Source of the DNA: Pseudomonas peli
GTDB lineage: Bacteria > Pseudomonadota > Gammaproteobacteria > Pseudomonadales > Pseudomonadaceae
DNA: 64,000 nt
Assembly (NCBI RefSeq): GCF_900099645.1
Contig: NZ_FMTL01000001.1
Coordinates: forward strand, 1,426,001 to 1,490,000
Direction of reading: 5' to 3'
In this document: positions 8,829 to 19,547 of the stretch, in pieces
Numbering within the stretch: position 1 is the stretch's first letter
Layout: each line of letters opens with the position of its first letter
Made by a program: the position numbers and the translations under genes
Notes under the pieces: generated by a model
Database searches by the model: none
What the model was told of the DNA's origin: nothing
Seen by the model: only the letters and a program-made list of their open reading frames with translations

Positions 8829-10271
8829 ATGGTCGCCGACGTCGCTTACCTTGAACAAAGCCTGCACAACAGCCAACAACAGCTCAGTCAGCTGGAGAAC
8901 AGCTTTGCCCGGCAGCGTGAGGCGTTCAAGGCCAACCCGATGCCTTCGGCTGAGCAGCGCATCCAGTGGCTCAACGTGCTGCGCGACCTGCTCAGCAACG
9001 AACGTGATGCGCTGATCCGTGCTATCTCCCAGGATTTCAGCAACCGCAGCGCTGACGAAACCCTGCTCGCCGAGCTGATGCCTAGCCTGCATGGCATTCA
9101 CTACGCGACTAAACGCATCAAGAAATGGATGAAGCCTTCACGCCGCAGCGTCGGCATGCAGTTTATGCCAGCTGCCGCCAAGGTCATCTACCAGCCACTG
9201 GGCGTGGTTGGCGTGATCGTGCCGTGGAACTACCCGCTGTTCCTCGCCATTGGTCCGCTGGTTGGCGCGCTGTCGGCCGGTAACCGGGTGATGATCAAGA
9301 TGAGCGAGTCGACACCCGCCACCTCGCAACTGGTCAAAGACCTTTTGGCCAAGGTGTTCCCCGAAGACCTGGTCACCGTGGTGCTGGGCGAAGCGGAAGT
9401 CGGCATGGCCTTCTCCAAGCTGCCCTTTGATCACCTGCTATTCACCGGTGCCACCAGCATCGGCAGGCATGTGATGCGCGCCGTCGCTGACAACCTGACC
9501 CCTGTGACGCTGGAACTGGGCGGTAAATCGCCTGCCATCGTCAGTGCTGATGTGCCGCTGAATGACGCTGCCGAGCGCATCGCTTTCGGCAAAACCATGA
9601 ATGCCGGCCAGACCTGCGTGGCCCCGGATTATGTGTTGGTACCGAAAGACCGCGTGGAGGGCTTTGTCGAGGCTTACCGCAATGCTGTGCTGGGCTTCTA
9701 CCCAACACTTGCCGACAACCCCGACTACACCGCGATTATCAACGAGCGCCAGCAGCAACGCCTGAACAGCTACCTGCAGGACGCCGAAGGCAAGGGCGCA
9801 ACCATTGTCCCGCTTTATCCCGCCGCTCAGGGCCGACGCATGCCCTATGCCGTACTGCTGAATGTGACGGATGACATGAAGGTGATGCAGGACGAGATCT
9901 TCGGCCCGCTGCTGCCGATCATCCCCTACGACAAGCTGGACGACGCGTTCAGCTTTATCAACGAGCGCGACCGACCGCTGGCGCTCTACTACTTCGGCTA
10001 CGACAAGGGCGAGCAACAGCGCGTACTGCATGAGACCCACTCGGGCGGCGTATGCATCAACGACACCTTGTTGCACGTGGCGCAGGATGACATGCCCTTC
10101 GGCGGCGTCGGCCCATCTGGAATGGGTCACTACCACGGCCATGAAGGCTTTCTCACCTTCAGCAAGGCCAAGGGCGTGTTTATCAAACAGCGCTTCAACG
10201 CCGCCAAGATGATCTACCCGCCTTACGGCAAGTCGATCCAGAAGCTGGTGTACAAATTCTTCGTTCGCTAA
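8829..10271 (+). CDS. calB: Coniferyl-aldehyde-dehydrogenase-type NAD(P)-dependent aldehyde dehydrogenase
   Basis: Class 3-like aldehyde dehydrogenase of 480 residues that oxidises an aldehyde to the acid. Visible motifs are the cofactor/fold segment VIVPWNYPL, the general-base Glu in LELGGKSPA, and the catalytic Cys (about residue 263) in NAGQTCVAPDYV. The C-terminal GGVGPSGMGHYHG stretch is typical of the coniferyl aldehyde dehydrogenase branch. The ATG at 8829 is preferred over that at 8811 because GAGGAG lies 8 bases before it. The gene leads a likely operon with a Tat-signal protein and a GMC oxidoreductase, suggesting an alcohol-to-aldehyde-to-acid route. The natural substrate (aromatic or long-chain aldehyde) cannot be read from the sequence, so the symbol is by family. 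Confidence 0.88.
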   Translation: MVADVAYLEQSLHNSQQQLSQLENSFARQREAFKANPMPSAEQRIQWLNVLRDLLSNERDALIRAISQDFSNRSADETLLAELMPSLHGIHYATKRIKKWMKPSRRSVGMQFMPAAAKVIYQPLGVVGVIVPWNYPLFLAIGPLVGALSAGNRVMIKMSESTPATSQLVKDLLAKVFPEDLVTVVLGEAEVGMAFSKLPFDHLLFTGATSIGRHVMRAVADNLTPVTLELGGKSPAIVSADVPLNDAAERIAFGKTMNAGQTCVAPDYVLVPKDRVEGFVEAYRNAVLGFYPTLADNPDYTAIINERQQQRLNSYLQDAEGKGATIVPLYPAAQGRRMPYAVLLNVTDDMKVMQDEIFGPLLPIIPYDKLDDAFSFINERDRPLALYYFGYDKGEQQRVLHETHSGGVCINDTLLHVAQDDMPFGGVGPSGMGHYHGHEGFLTFSKAKGVFIKQRFNAAKMIYPPYGKSIQKLVYKFFVR

Positions 10272-10323
10272 CTCCATCGCGCCCTGGTTACTCAGGGCCA
10301 TGGCCTGCTCGGTGAAAACAATA

Positions 10324-10869
10324 ATGCCTGACACCACCCTTGAAACGCCCAACCTGAGCCGACGCAGCCTGCTTAAGGTTGGCTTGATGGGCTCAGCACT
10401 GCTTGCCACAGCGGGGCTGACTGCCAGCCTGAGCGGCTGTTCGGCCAGCATGCCAAAAGCCGGTTTTGCGGTGATCCGCGAGTCTGACCTGGCCTTCCTG
10501 AACGCCTTGATCCCGGTGATGCTGGCCGGCGCCGTAACCACGGAACAGCTGCCGCAAGCGGTATCAAACACCCTCGCGAACCTTGATTACAGCCTTAACC
10601 ACCTATCACCGGAACTGCTCAAACTGACCGTGCAGCTGTTCGATGTACTGGCACTGCCGATCACCCGCGGCCCGCTTACCGGGATTTGGGGTAGCTGGGA
10701 GAACGCCTCAAGCGCCGATGTACAGGCCTTCCTCGACCGCTGGCAGAACAGCTCAATCAGCCTGCTGAAAATGGGCCACGCGTCGCTGCTACAACTGGTG
10801 ATGATGAGCTGGTACAGCCGCCCAGAATCATGGGCGCATTGCGGCTACCCCGGCCCACCGACAGTTTGA
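10324..10869 (+). CDS. Small Tat-exported protein, possible partner subunit of the GMC oxidoreductase
   Basis: A 181-residue protein with a twin-arginine signal: LSRRSLLKVGLMGSALLATA, followed by a Gly/Ser-rich region and a Cys in LSGCSAS that could be a lipobox. The rest is helical and shows no catalytic motif. In several oxidoreductase systems (for example the gluconate-2-dehydrogenase type) a small Tat-signal subunit carries the cofactor-loaded GMC subunit across the membrane. The GMC oxidoreductase 43 bases downstream has no signal of its own, so that role is likely but inferred. An upstream ATG at 10300 would add 8 residues. Positional equivalent of PA0365. Confidence 0.75.
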   Translation: MPDTTLETPNLSRRSLLKVGLMGSALLATAGLTASLSGCSASMPKAGFAVIRESDLAFLNALIPVMLAGAVTTEQLPQAVSNTLANLDYSLNHLSPELLKLTVQLFDVLALPITRGPLTGIWGSWENASSADVQAFLDRWQNSSISLLKMGHASLLQLVMMSWYSRPESWAHCGYPGPPTV

Positions 10870-10912
10870 ACTTGCGGCATCTCTAATAAGAATTCGCCTG
10901 AGAGCACCCTAA

Positions 10913-12508
10913 ATGCCTGTACCCGACAGTTTCAAAGAAGGCTTGGCCCGTGGTTGGAAAACCTACAATGGCTCACGCCTGGACAACGACCTGACCCTGG
11001 AAGCCGACGTGGCCATCGTTGGTAGCGGAGCCGGTGGCGGCACCACAGCGGAGATTCTCAGCGCTGCCGGATTCAAAGTGCTGTTGATTGAAGAAGGCCC
11101 GCTGAAGACCAGCGACGACTTCAAGATGCTCGAAGACAAAGCCTACGCCAGCCTCTATCAGGAAGGCATCGGCCGCATGAGCAAGGACGGCGCCATCACC
11201 ATCATGCAAGGCCGCGCTGTGGGCGGCACCACGCTGATCAACTGGACCTCGAGCTTCCGCACCCCTGCCACAACGCTGGAGCACTGGGCCACGGAACATG
11301 GCGTCAAAGGCCATAGCCCTGAAGAAATGGCGCCCTGGTTCGAGCAAATGGAGCAGCGCCTCGGTGTAGCGCCCTGGGCTGTACCGCCAAATGCCAATAA
11401 CGCGGTGATCAGCAGTGGCTGTGAAAAGTTGGGCTATGAGTGGAAAGTCATACCGCGCAACGTGCGCGGCTGCTGGAACCTCGGCTACTGCGGCATGGGC
11501 TGCCCGACCAATGCCAAGCAATCGATGCTGGTCACCACCATCCCCGCCACCCTGGAAAAGGGCGGCGAGCTGCTCTATCTCGCCCGCGCCGATAAATTGC
11601 TGATCGACGGCGATCACGTTACCGGAATCGAATGCCTCGGCATGGACGAGCGCAGCGTCGCGCCCAATGGCCGCAAAATCACGGTCAAAGCCAAGCACTA
11701 TGTCTTGTCGGGCGGCGGCATCAACACCCCCGGCTTGCTTCTGCGCTCGAATGCGCCAGACCCGCACCAGCGCACCGGCAAACGCACTTACCTGCACCTG
11801 GTGAACTTCTCTGCAGCCTTGTTCGAGCAGGTGATCAACCCTTACTACGGCGCACCGCAGTCGATCTACTCCGACCATTTCCAATGGGATGACGGCACGG
11901 CCGGGCGCCTCTCCTACAAGCTCGAAGTGCCGCCGCTGCAACCGGCGCTGACAGCGACCCTGCTCGGGCGCTTCGGCATCGACAATGCCATGCGCATGGA
12001 ACAGCTGCCCAACACCAACGTGATGCTCGCCCTGCTGCGCGACGGCTTCCACCCGGAGAGTGCCGAAGGCCGCGTGGAACTGCGCGGTGACGGCAGCCCG
12101 GTGCTCGACTACCAAATGACCGACTACACCTGGGATGGTGTACGCCGCGCCTTCCATACCATGGCCGAGATCCAGTTCGCCGCCGGTGCCAAGGCAGTGC
12201 TGCCGCTGCATGCCGACGCCGGTTACGTGAAAACCCTGGCTGAAGCCAAGAGCCTGATCGATAACCTCAGCCTGGAGCTGTACCGCACCCGCCTGGGCAG
12301 CGCCCACGTGATGGGCGGCTGTGCCATGGGTGAGGACCCGCAGCAGGCCGTCACCGACAGCCTGGGCCGCCACCACCAGCTGAGCAACCTGTCGATCCAT
12401 GACGGCTCGCTGTTCCCCACCAGTATCGGCGCCAACCCGCAACTGTCGGTCTATGGGCTGACCGCCAAACTTGCGAGCAAACTCGCCGAACGCCTCAAGT
12501 CCGCCTGA
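10913..12508 (+). CDS. GMC-family FAD-dependent oxidoreductase
   Basis: A 531-residue flavoprotein of the glucose-methanol-choline family, expected to oxidise an alcohol group with transfer of electrons to an acceptor. The ADP-binding fold is at residues 34-60 (VAIVGSGAGGGTTAEIL). The family segment GRAVGGTTLINW follows near residue 100, and the C-terminal active-site region contains AHVMGGCAMG and HDGSLFPTSIGANPQ with the expected His and Asn. A Cys-rich patch, RGCWNLGYCGMGCPTNAKQS (about residues 185-204), is typical of the long-chain alcohol oxidase/PA0364-like branch. It has no signal peptide, so export would need the Tat-signal neighbour. The substrate is unknown. Confidence 0.88.
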   Translation: MPVPDSFKEGLARGWKTYNGSRLDNDLTLEADVAIVGSGAGGGTTAEILSAAGFKVLLIEEGPLKTSDDFKMLEDKAYASLYQEGIGRMSKDGAITIMQGRAVGGTTLINWTSSFRTPATTLEHWATEHGVKGHSPEEMAPWFEQMEQRLGVAPWAVPPNANNAVISSGCEKLGYEWKVIPRNVRGCWNLGYCGMGCPTNAKQSMLVTTIPATLEKGGELLYLARADKLLIDGDHVTGIECLGMDERSVAPNGRKITVKAKHYVLSGGGINTPGLLLRSNAPDPHQRTGKRTYLHLVNFSAALFEQVINPYYGAPQSIYSDHFQWDDGTAGRLSYKLEVPPLQPALTATLLGRFGIDNAMRMEQLPNTNVMLALLRDGFHPESAEGRVELRGDGSPVLDYQMTDYTWDGVRRAFHTMAEIQFAAGAKAVLPLHADAGYVKTLAEAKSLIDNLSLELYRTRLGSAHVMGGCAMGEDPQQAVTDSLGRHHQLSNLSIHDGSLFPTSIGANPQLSVYGLTAKLASKLAERLKSA

Positions 12509-12517
12509 TGGCGAGGT

Positions 12518-12545
12518 ATTCACGGGCCCTTGCCGGCCCGTGAAT
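12518..12545 (+). terminator. Strong hairpin after the GMC gene
   Basis: An 11-base perfect stem (ATTCACGGGCC with GGCCCGTGAAT) has a 6-base loop and is flanked by GGCG/CGCC that can extend the pairing. It lies 10 bases after the stop codon. No T-run follows, so it may be a weak or Rho-assisted terminator. Confidence 0.4.
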
Positions 12546-12567
12546 CGCCTGGATCGGTGGCACCTGA

Positions 12568-13110
<543 letters not shown>

Positions 13111-13248
13111 CCACTGAAGCCTCTGTTCACGACTGAAACGCTGTTGTTATCCAACTAGGGTGGCGCACTCCAGATCGTGGGCAAGGCGCGTGCATGCGCG
13201 GCCCTGATGCGGCACAATTCCTCTCATAGTCTTCCTGCACACATCTAG

Positions 13249-15245
<1,997 letters not shown>

Positions 15246-15327
15246 TGCGGATCACTGATGCGCCAGATGAGCGCTTCTCAGGGCTGCCAAACCAAACACC
15301 GCGACAGCCCAGAAGCAGCGAAAACTA

Positions 15328-15666
15328 TCAGTTCTGCTTATAGCCGCTAGTCGTGCAGCCCAGGCAACGTACAAAAGCTTCCTTGCCTGGCTCAACGACC
15401 AGTGCATGGCCCGCTTCACCAATATTGCCGCCAGCGGCCGTGAACGGCAGGCTCACCACGAATGCCAAGGCACCGATGGCAGTTGCACCGATCAGCAATG
15501 GCCGTGCAATCAGCAGATCGCCAATCATCGAAAAAGCTTTAGGAGCATCAGCCGTGTATAGAGGGTCGCCGCTAGAGTTCTGCTGCGCTACGTCAGCATA
15601 AGCCGGCAGCGTCAGCAGGCCAGTGGTCAGCGCCAGAGCAGCAGCGGTTGAGCGGAACAGTTTCAT
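15328..15666 (-). CDS. Small exported protein of unknown function
   Basis: A 112-residue protein with a signal peptide ([18 protein letters not shown] to the AYA cleavage site near residue 24). A glycine/alanine-rich hydrophobic segment follows (about 50-80: [20 protein letters not shown]) and could be a single membrane helix. The last part contains two Cys residues spaced CLGC. I do not recognise a characterised family; similar short proteins are conserved at this position next to the acyltransferase and mutM in pseudomonads. It is convergent with ggt. Confidence 0.75.
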   Translation of the reverse strand: MKLFRSTAAALALTTGLLTLPAYADVAQQNSSGDPLYTADAPKAFSMIGDLLIARPLLIGATAIGALAFVVSLPFTAAGGNIGEAGHALVVEPGKEAFVRCLGCTTSGYKQN

Positions 15667-15742
15667 GGGGCGATCCTTAAGCTATTAGGAGGCGGTGAGA
15701 CTAACTATAACAGCGCATTGATAATTGTCAGCGTGACGGCCG

Positions 15743-16321
15743 TCAATCGCCATAAAAGGCATATTCAGGTTTTTTCGGAATAAAGGGCCGATAAAACGCC
15801 AGTATCTTCTCTAGATCGGCTGCTTCATCCCCGCTCGGCACAAAAGTCGGACCAATAAACACGCGGCGATTTTGATAGTCCAACGCCCCGAGCACAATCG
15901 GTACGCCAGCGCCGAGGGCGATGTGGTAGAAGCCCATCTTCCAGCGCTCAACCTTTTTGCGCGTACCTTCGGGTGAAAGAATCAGCATAAATTGCTGATG
16001 CTCGCTAAAGGCCCGTACCGCCTGCTCAACCGTATTGCCCTGACGCTCACGACGAATGGCAATGCCACCCCACAACCGCATCAATGCGCCAAAAGGCCAG
16101 CGGAAAATCGTATGTTTGCCGAACCAACGAGCATTCAGACGCAGCACGAACTTCACCGCGATAAAGATCACAAAGTCCCAATTGGACGTATGGTGCGCGC
16201 CGATCACCACAAATTTATCGAGCTTCGGCAGTTCACCTTCGATGCGCCACCCCATCAGCTTCAGCGCCAGACGCCCGACCCACTCGGCCAGTGGGTTACG
16301 GGGTAAATAGTTACCGGACAT
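15743..16321 (-). CDS. 1-acylglycerol-3-phosphate O-acyltransferase-family protein
   Basis: A 192-residue membrane-associated acyltransferase (PlsC-like superfamily). The catalytic HxxxxD motif is seen as HHTSNWD (about residues 42-48). The phosphate-binding EGTR motif is in SPEGTRKK near residue 116. Family members transfer acyl chains to lysophospholipids or related acceptors; the actual acceptor is unknown. I chose the ATG at 16321 (MSGNYLPRNP) because GAGG lies 5 bases before it; further in-frame starts upstream lack support. Confidence 0.85.
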   Translation of the reverse strand: MSGNYLPRNPLAEWVGRLALKLMGWRIEGELPKLDKFVVIGAHHTSNWDFVIFIAVKFVLRLNARWFGKHTIFRWPFGALMRLWGGIAIRRERQGNTVEQAVRAFSEHQQFMLILSPEGTRKKVERWKMGFYHIALGAGVPIVLGALDYQNRRVFIGPTFVPSGDEAADLEKILAFYRPFIPKKPEYAFYGD

Positions 16322-16402
16322 CATTACCTCGGTCATTCTTATTGTTGTGTTGTTCAGCTCAAACACAGGTGCCAGCGGCCAAAGTTAGCCTGGCCAAAAG
16401 TC

Positions 16403-17215
16403 TTAGCGTTGGCAGCGCGGACAATACACGCTGGCGCGCTGGCCCAGCTTGACTTCACGTAACGTGCTACCACAGGTCTTGCAAAACTCACCGCCACGCC
16501 CGTACACAAACAGTTCCTGCTGAAAATAACCGGGCTGCCCATCACCACCGACAAAATCCCGTAGCGTGGTACCACCGCGCTCGATGGCATACGCGAGGAT
16601 GCGTTTGATCTCATCCGCCAGTTTCAGATAGCGCGCCCGCGACACTGAGCCTGCTTCACGGCGCGGGTCGATACCGGCAGCAAACAGTGCTTCGCTGGCG
16701 TAGATATTGCCAACGCCCACCACCACCGCGTTATCCATGATGAAAGGTTTGACGGCCATGGCACGACCACGGGACAACTGAAACAATCGCTCGCCATCGA
16801 ACAGATCGGTCAACGGTTCAGGTCCCAGCTTGCTGAGCAGCACATGGCGAAGCGGATCACTGCTCCACAGCAGCGCACCAAAGCGCCGCGGATCGGTGTA
16901 GCGCAAGGCCAAACCGGACTCCAGCTCGATATCCACATGCTCATGCTTGGCCGCCGGCAGGCCCACCTCGACCAGACGCAGGCTGCCGGACATGCCCAGG
17001 TGGCTGATCAAACTCCCGGTTTCAGCCTTGATCAGCAGGTACTTAGCACGCCGCTCGACACACTCGATGCGTTGCCCGGACAGCTGGATATCCAAATCTT
17101 CGGGAATCGGCCAGCGCAAGCGCCGCTCGCGCACGATGACACGACTGACGCGCTGCCCCTCAAGGTAGGGGGCGATGCCACGGCGGGTGGTTTCTACTTC
17201 TGGAAGTTCGGGCAT
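16403..17215 (-). CDS. mutM: Formamidopyrimidine-DNA glycosylase
   Basis: Base-excision repair enzyme that removes 8-oxoguanine and formamidopyrimidines and nicks the DNA by beta/delta-elimination. The 270 residues begin with [12 protein letters not shown], where Pro 2 is the nucleophile and Glu 3 is catalytic. The helix-two-turn-helix segment [16 protein letters not shown] is near residue 160. The C-terminal zinc finger CKTCG...CPRCQR closes the protein. All key residues are intact. This matters for the window because loss of repair genes can raise mutation rates, but MutM loss causes G-to-T changes rather than repeat slippage, and the gene looks functional. Confidence 0.97.
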   Translation of the reverse strand: MPELPEVETTRRGIAPYLEGQRVSRVIVRERRLRWPIPEDLDIQLSGQRIECVERRAKYLLIKAETGSLISHLGMSGSLRLVEVGLPAAKHEHVDIELESGLALRYTDPRRFGALLWSSDPLRHVLLSKLGPEPLTDLFDGERLFQLSRGRAMAVKPFIMDNAVVVGVGNIYASEALFAAGIDPRREAGSVSRARYLKLADEIKRILAYAIERGGTTLRDFVGGDGQPGYFQQELFVYGRGGEFCKTCGSTLREVKLGQRASVYCPRCQR

Positions 17216-17294
17216 GGCAGGTCGTCAGGTGAGCCGAAAAACGGGCGCTCACCTTAGCAGGAATGGGTAAAAGCGACGAGTCAGGCAGCCCGGG

Positions 17295-18161
17295 CTAACT
17301 TGCGCCCATGTCACGGATGCTCTCGCGCAGGTTCTCGAAGTCATACTCCGACAACCCGACATATTCCAGCACCAGCTGTTCGATGCTCTGCCATTCAAAG
17401 TCATCGGGTTGGTTACCCAAGACGCGATAGCTCGAGCAAATGTGCTCGGCCATTTTAAGAATCGCCAACAGGGTTTTCAGCTGCGCATCCCGACTGGAGT
17501 CTTCTGTGAAAATTGCCAGCGCATTATGGTGACTGGCGATGGCTTCGCACAGGTGCAACGGCAGGTTCCATGACTTGGCAGTGAAATAACCGACCACAGC
17601 ATGGTTAGTGTTGAGCAGACGGTTCTCGGTATCCACCACACGACGCTCATCGGTGGCACTGGCGTAGGCTTCTTCAAGTACGGTCATGTAATTGGGAAAG
17701 CGCTTGATCATCAGCGGGATGCCACAATTGTGGAACAAGCCGAGGGTGTAGGCCTCATCGGGGGAGTGATAGCCGATGCGCTTGGCCAGCGTCAGGCAGG
17801 TCATGGCCACATCCTGAGCGGTGTCCCAGAACCGGTTGAGGGTGACGATGGCCTCATCCGTCAGCTCTCCACGGATCGACTGAGCGTTGATCAGGTTGAT
17901 CACCGTGTTGCAACCCAGCAGGTTGACCGCCTGCTGGATCGAGGCAATGCGATTGGTCAGGCCGAAGAACGGTGAATTCACCAGTTTCAGTAGCGCACCG
18001 GACAGCCCCGGGTCGTGGCTGATCAATTTGGCGATCGTCCGCAGATCCGGGTTCGGCATCACCTGCTCCATCTGCAAGTCCACCATGATCTGCGGCTGCG
18101 GTGGCACGCTGATGCCCTGCAGCACCTGCTGGATATATTCGGCGGAGAGCTCTTGAGACAT
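17295..18161 (-). CDS. HDOD-domain signalling protein
   Basis: A 288-residue cytosolic protein almost wholly made of an HDOD domain (about residues 20-215), a metal-free relative of HD phosphohydrolases. Family hallmarks are present: SHDPGLSGALLKLVNSPFFG, then NHAVVGYFTAKSWNLP and an AIASHH segment. HDOD proteins usually act as scaffolds in c-di-GMP, motility or stress signalling without known catalysis. No receiver or EAL domain is attached. The ATG at 18161 (MSQELSAEYI) is chosen over a GTG 9 bases upstream; neither has a strong ribosome-binding site. It is divergent from rlmI. Confidence 0.85.
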   Translation of the reverse strand: MSQELSAEYIQQVLQGISVPPQPQIMVDLQMEQVMPNPDLRTIAKLISHDPGLSGALLKLVNSPFFGLTNRIASIQQAVNLLGCNTVINLINAQSIRGELTDEAIVTLNRFWDTAQDVAMTCLTLAKRIGYHSPDEAYTLGLFHNCGIPLMIKRFPNYMTVLEEAYASATDERRVVDTENRLLNTNHAVVGYFTAKSWNLPLHLCEAIASHHNALAIFTEDSSRDAQLKTLLAILKMAEHICSSYRVLGNQPDDFEWQSIEQLVLEYVGLSEYDFENLRESIRDMGAS

Positions 18162-18260
18162 GACGGGCACAACCGGTATGAGAGGTAGTAGACAGTCTAG
18201 CTAAACCCACAACACTTCCACAGACGACTTTTGTAACCGACCTAAGGCGGCGCAACCCGC

Positions 18261-18266
18261 TATAAT
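18261..18266 (+). promoter_or_regulatory. -10 box upstream of rlmI
   Basis: A perfect TATAAT lies 27 bases before the rlmI ATG, in the 131-base gap between two divergent genes. No clear -35 at the right distance is seen. Confidence 0.4.
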
Positions 18267-18292
18267 TCCGCTCTTTTTTCGGAGTTCCCAGC

Positions 18293-19489
18293 ATGTCCAT
18301 GCCCAGCCTGCGCCTGAAAGCCAACGCCGATCGACGCCTGCGCGCCGGCCATTTGTGGGTGTACAGCAACGAAATTGACGTTGCCGCCACACCGTTGAGC
18401 GGTTTTGCCGCTGGCGATCAAGCCGTGCTCGAAGCCGCAGGGGGTAAGCCGCTGGGTATTGTCGCAATGAGCCCGAACAACCTCATCTGCGCGCGCCTGC
18501 TCTCGCGTGATGTCAAGCACGTGTTGGACAAATCCCTGCTGGTGCATCGCCTGAACGTCGCCCTGTCGCTGCGTGAGCGGCTGTTCGATAAACCCTGCTA
18601 CCGCCTGGTGTATGGCGACTCCGATCTGCTGCCGGGCCTGGTGGTCGACCGTTTCTTTGACATTCTGGTGGTGCAACTGGCTTCCGCCACCATGGAACGC
18701 CACAAGGACGACGTGCTCGCCGCCCTGATCCAGGTGTGCAAACCCAGCGGCATCCTGCTCAAGAACGACTCCGCTGCCCGCGATGCAGAAGGCCTCGCGC
18801 GTTATGTGGAAACCCCGTTCGGCGTGGTGCCGGAATGGGTTGCCCTGGAAGAGAACGGTGTGAAGTTTGAAGCGCCAGTGATCGAAGGGCAAAAGACCGG
18901 CTGGTTCTACGACCACCGCATGAACCGCGCGCGCCTGGCGCCTTACGTCAAAGGCAAGCGCGTACTCGACCTGTTCAGCTATATCGGCGGCTGGGGCGTG
19001 CAGGCTGCGGCCTTCGGTGCTAGCGACGTGATGTGCGTGGACGCCTCCGGTTTCGCCCTCGACGGCGTGGAGCGCAACGCTGCACTGAATGGTTTGACCG
19101 ACCAGGTCGCCTGCGTCGAAGGCGATGTGTTTGAAGCGCTGAAACAGCTCAAGGCCTCGGAAGAGCGCTTCGATGTGATCGTCGCCGACCCACCCGCCTT
19201 TATCAAACGCAAGAAAGACCAGAAGAACGGTGAAGGCGCGTATCGCCGCCTTAATGAACAGGCGATGCGCCTGCTCAACAAGGACGGCATCCTGATCAGC
19301 GCCAGCTGCTCCATGCACCTGGAAGAAGACAACCTGCAGAACATTCTGCTGACCAGCGCGCGCCATCTGGACCGCAATATCCAGCTGCTCGAACGCGGCG
19401 CCCAGGGCCCAGACCACCCGGTGCACCCAGCCATCGCCGAGACCCGTTACATCAAGAGTCTGACGGTGCGTCTGCTGCCAAACAGCTGA
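18293..19489 (+). CDS. rlmI: 23S rRNA (cytosine-5) methyltransferase RlmI-type
   Basis: Class I SAM-dependent RNA methyltransferase of 398 residues; the E. coli enzyme methylates C1962 of 23S rRNA. An N-terminal PUA domain (about 1-80) is followed by an EEHEE-like segment and the Rossmann fold. The SAM motif VLDLFSYIGGWGVQAA is near residue 222, the acidic motif VMCVDASG follows, and the catalytic region VIVADPPAF and SASCSMHL comes near 300-345 with the expected Cys. GGAG lies 8 bases before the ATG at 18293. Confidence 0.92.
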   Translation: MSMPSLRLKANADRRLRAGHLWVYSNEIDVAATPLSGFAAGDQAVLEAAGGKPLGIVAMSPNNLICARLLSRDVKHVLDKSLLVHRLNVALSLRERLFDKPCYRLVYGDSDLLPGLVVDRFFDILVVQLASATMERHKDDVLAALIQVCKPSGILLKNDSAARDAEGLARYVETPFGVVPEWVALEENGVKFEAPVIEGQKTGWFYDHRMNRARLAPYVKGKRVLDLFSYIGGWGVQAAAFGASDVMCVDASGFALDGVERNAALNGLTDQVACVEGDVFEALKQLKASEERFDVIVADPPAFIKRKKDQKNGEGAYRRLNEQAMRLLNKDGILISASCSMHLEEDNLQNILLTSARHLDRNIQLLERGAQGPDHPVHPAIAETRYIKSLTVRLLPNS

Positions 19490-19547
19490 TCCAGCAGCCT
19501 CACACAACTTGACCCATACTGGACACGCTTGGGCCAAGGGGGTGAGC

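Noticed and set aside
10973..12523. 516-codon minus-strand frame opposite the GMC oxidoreductase
   Set aside because: Antisense shadow; the forward gene has a clear FAD-binding fold and catalytic motifs.
16403..17215. Defective mutM as the cause of the repeat-linked frameshifts
   Set aside because: All catalytic and zinc-finger residues are present, and MutM loss gives base substitutions, not repeat slippage.
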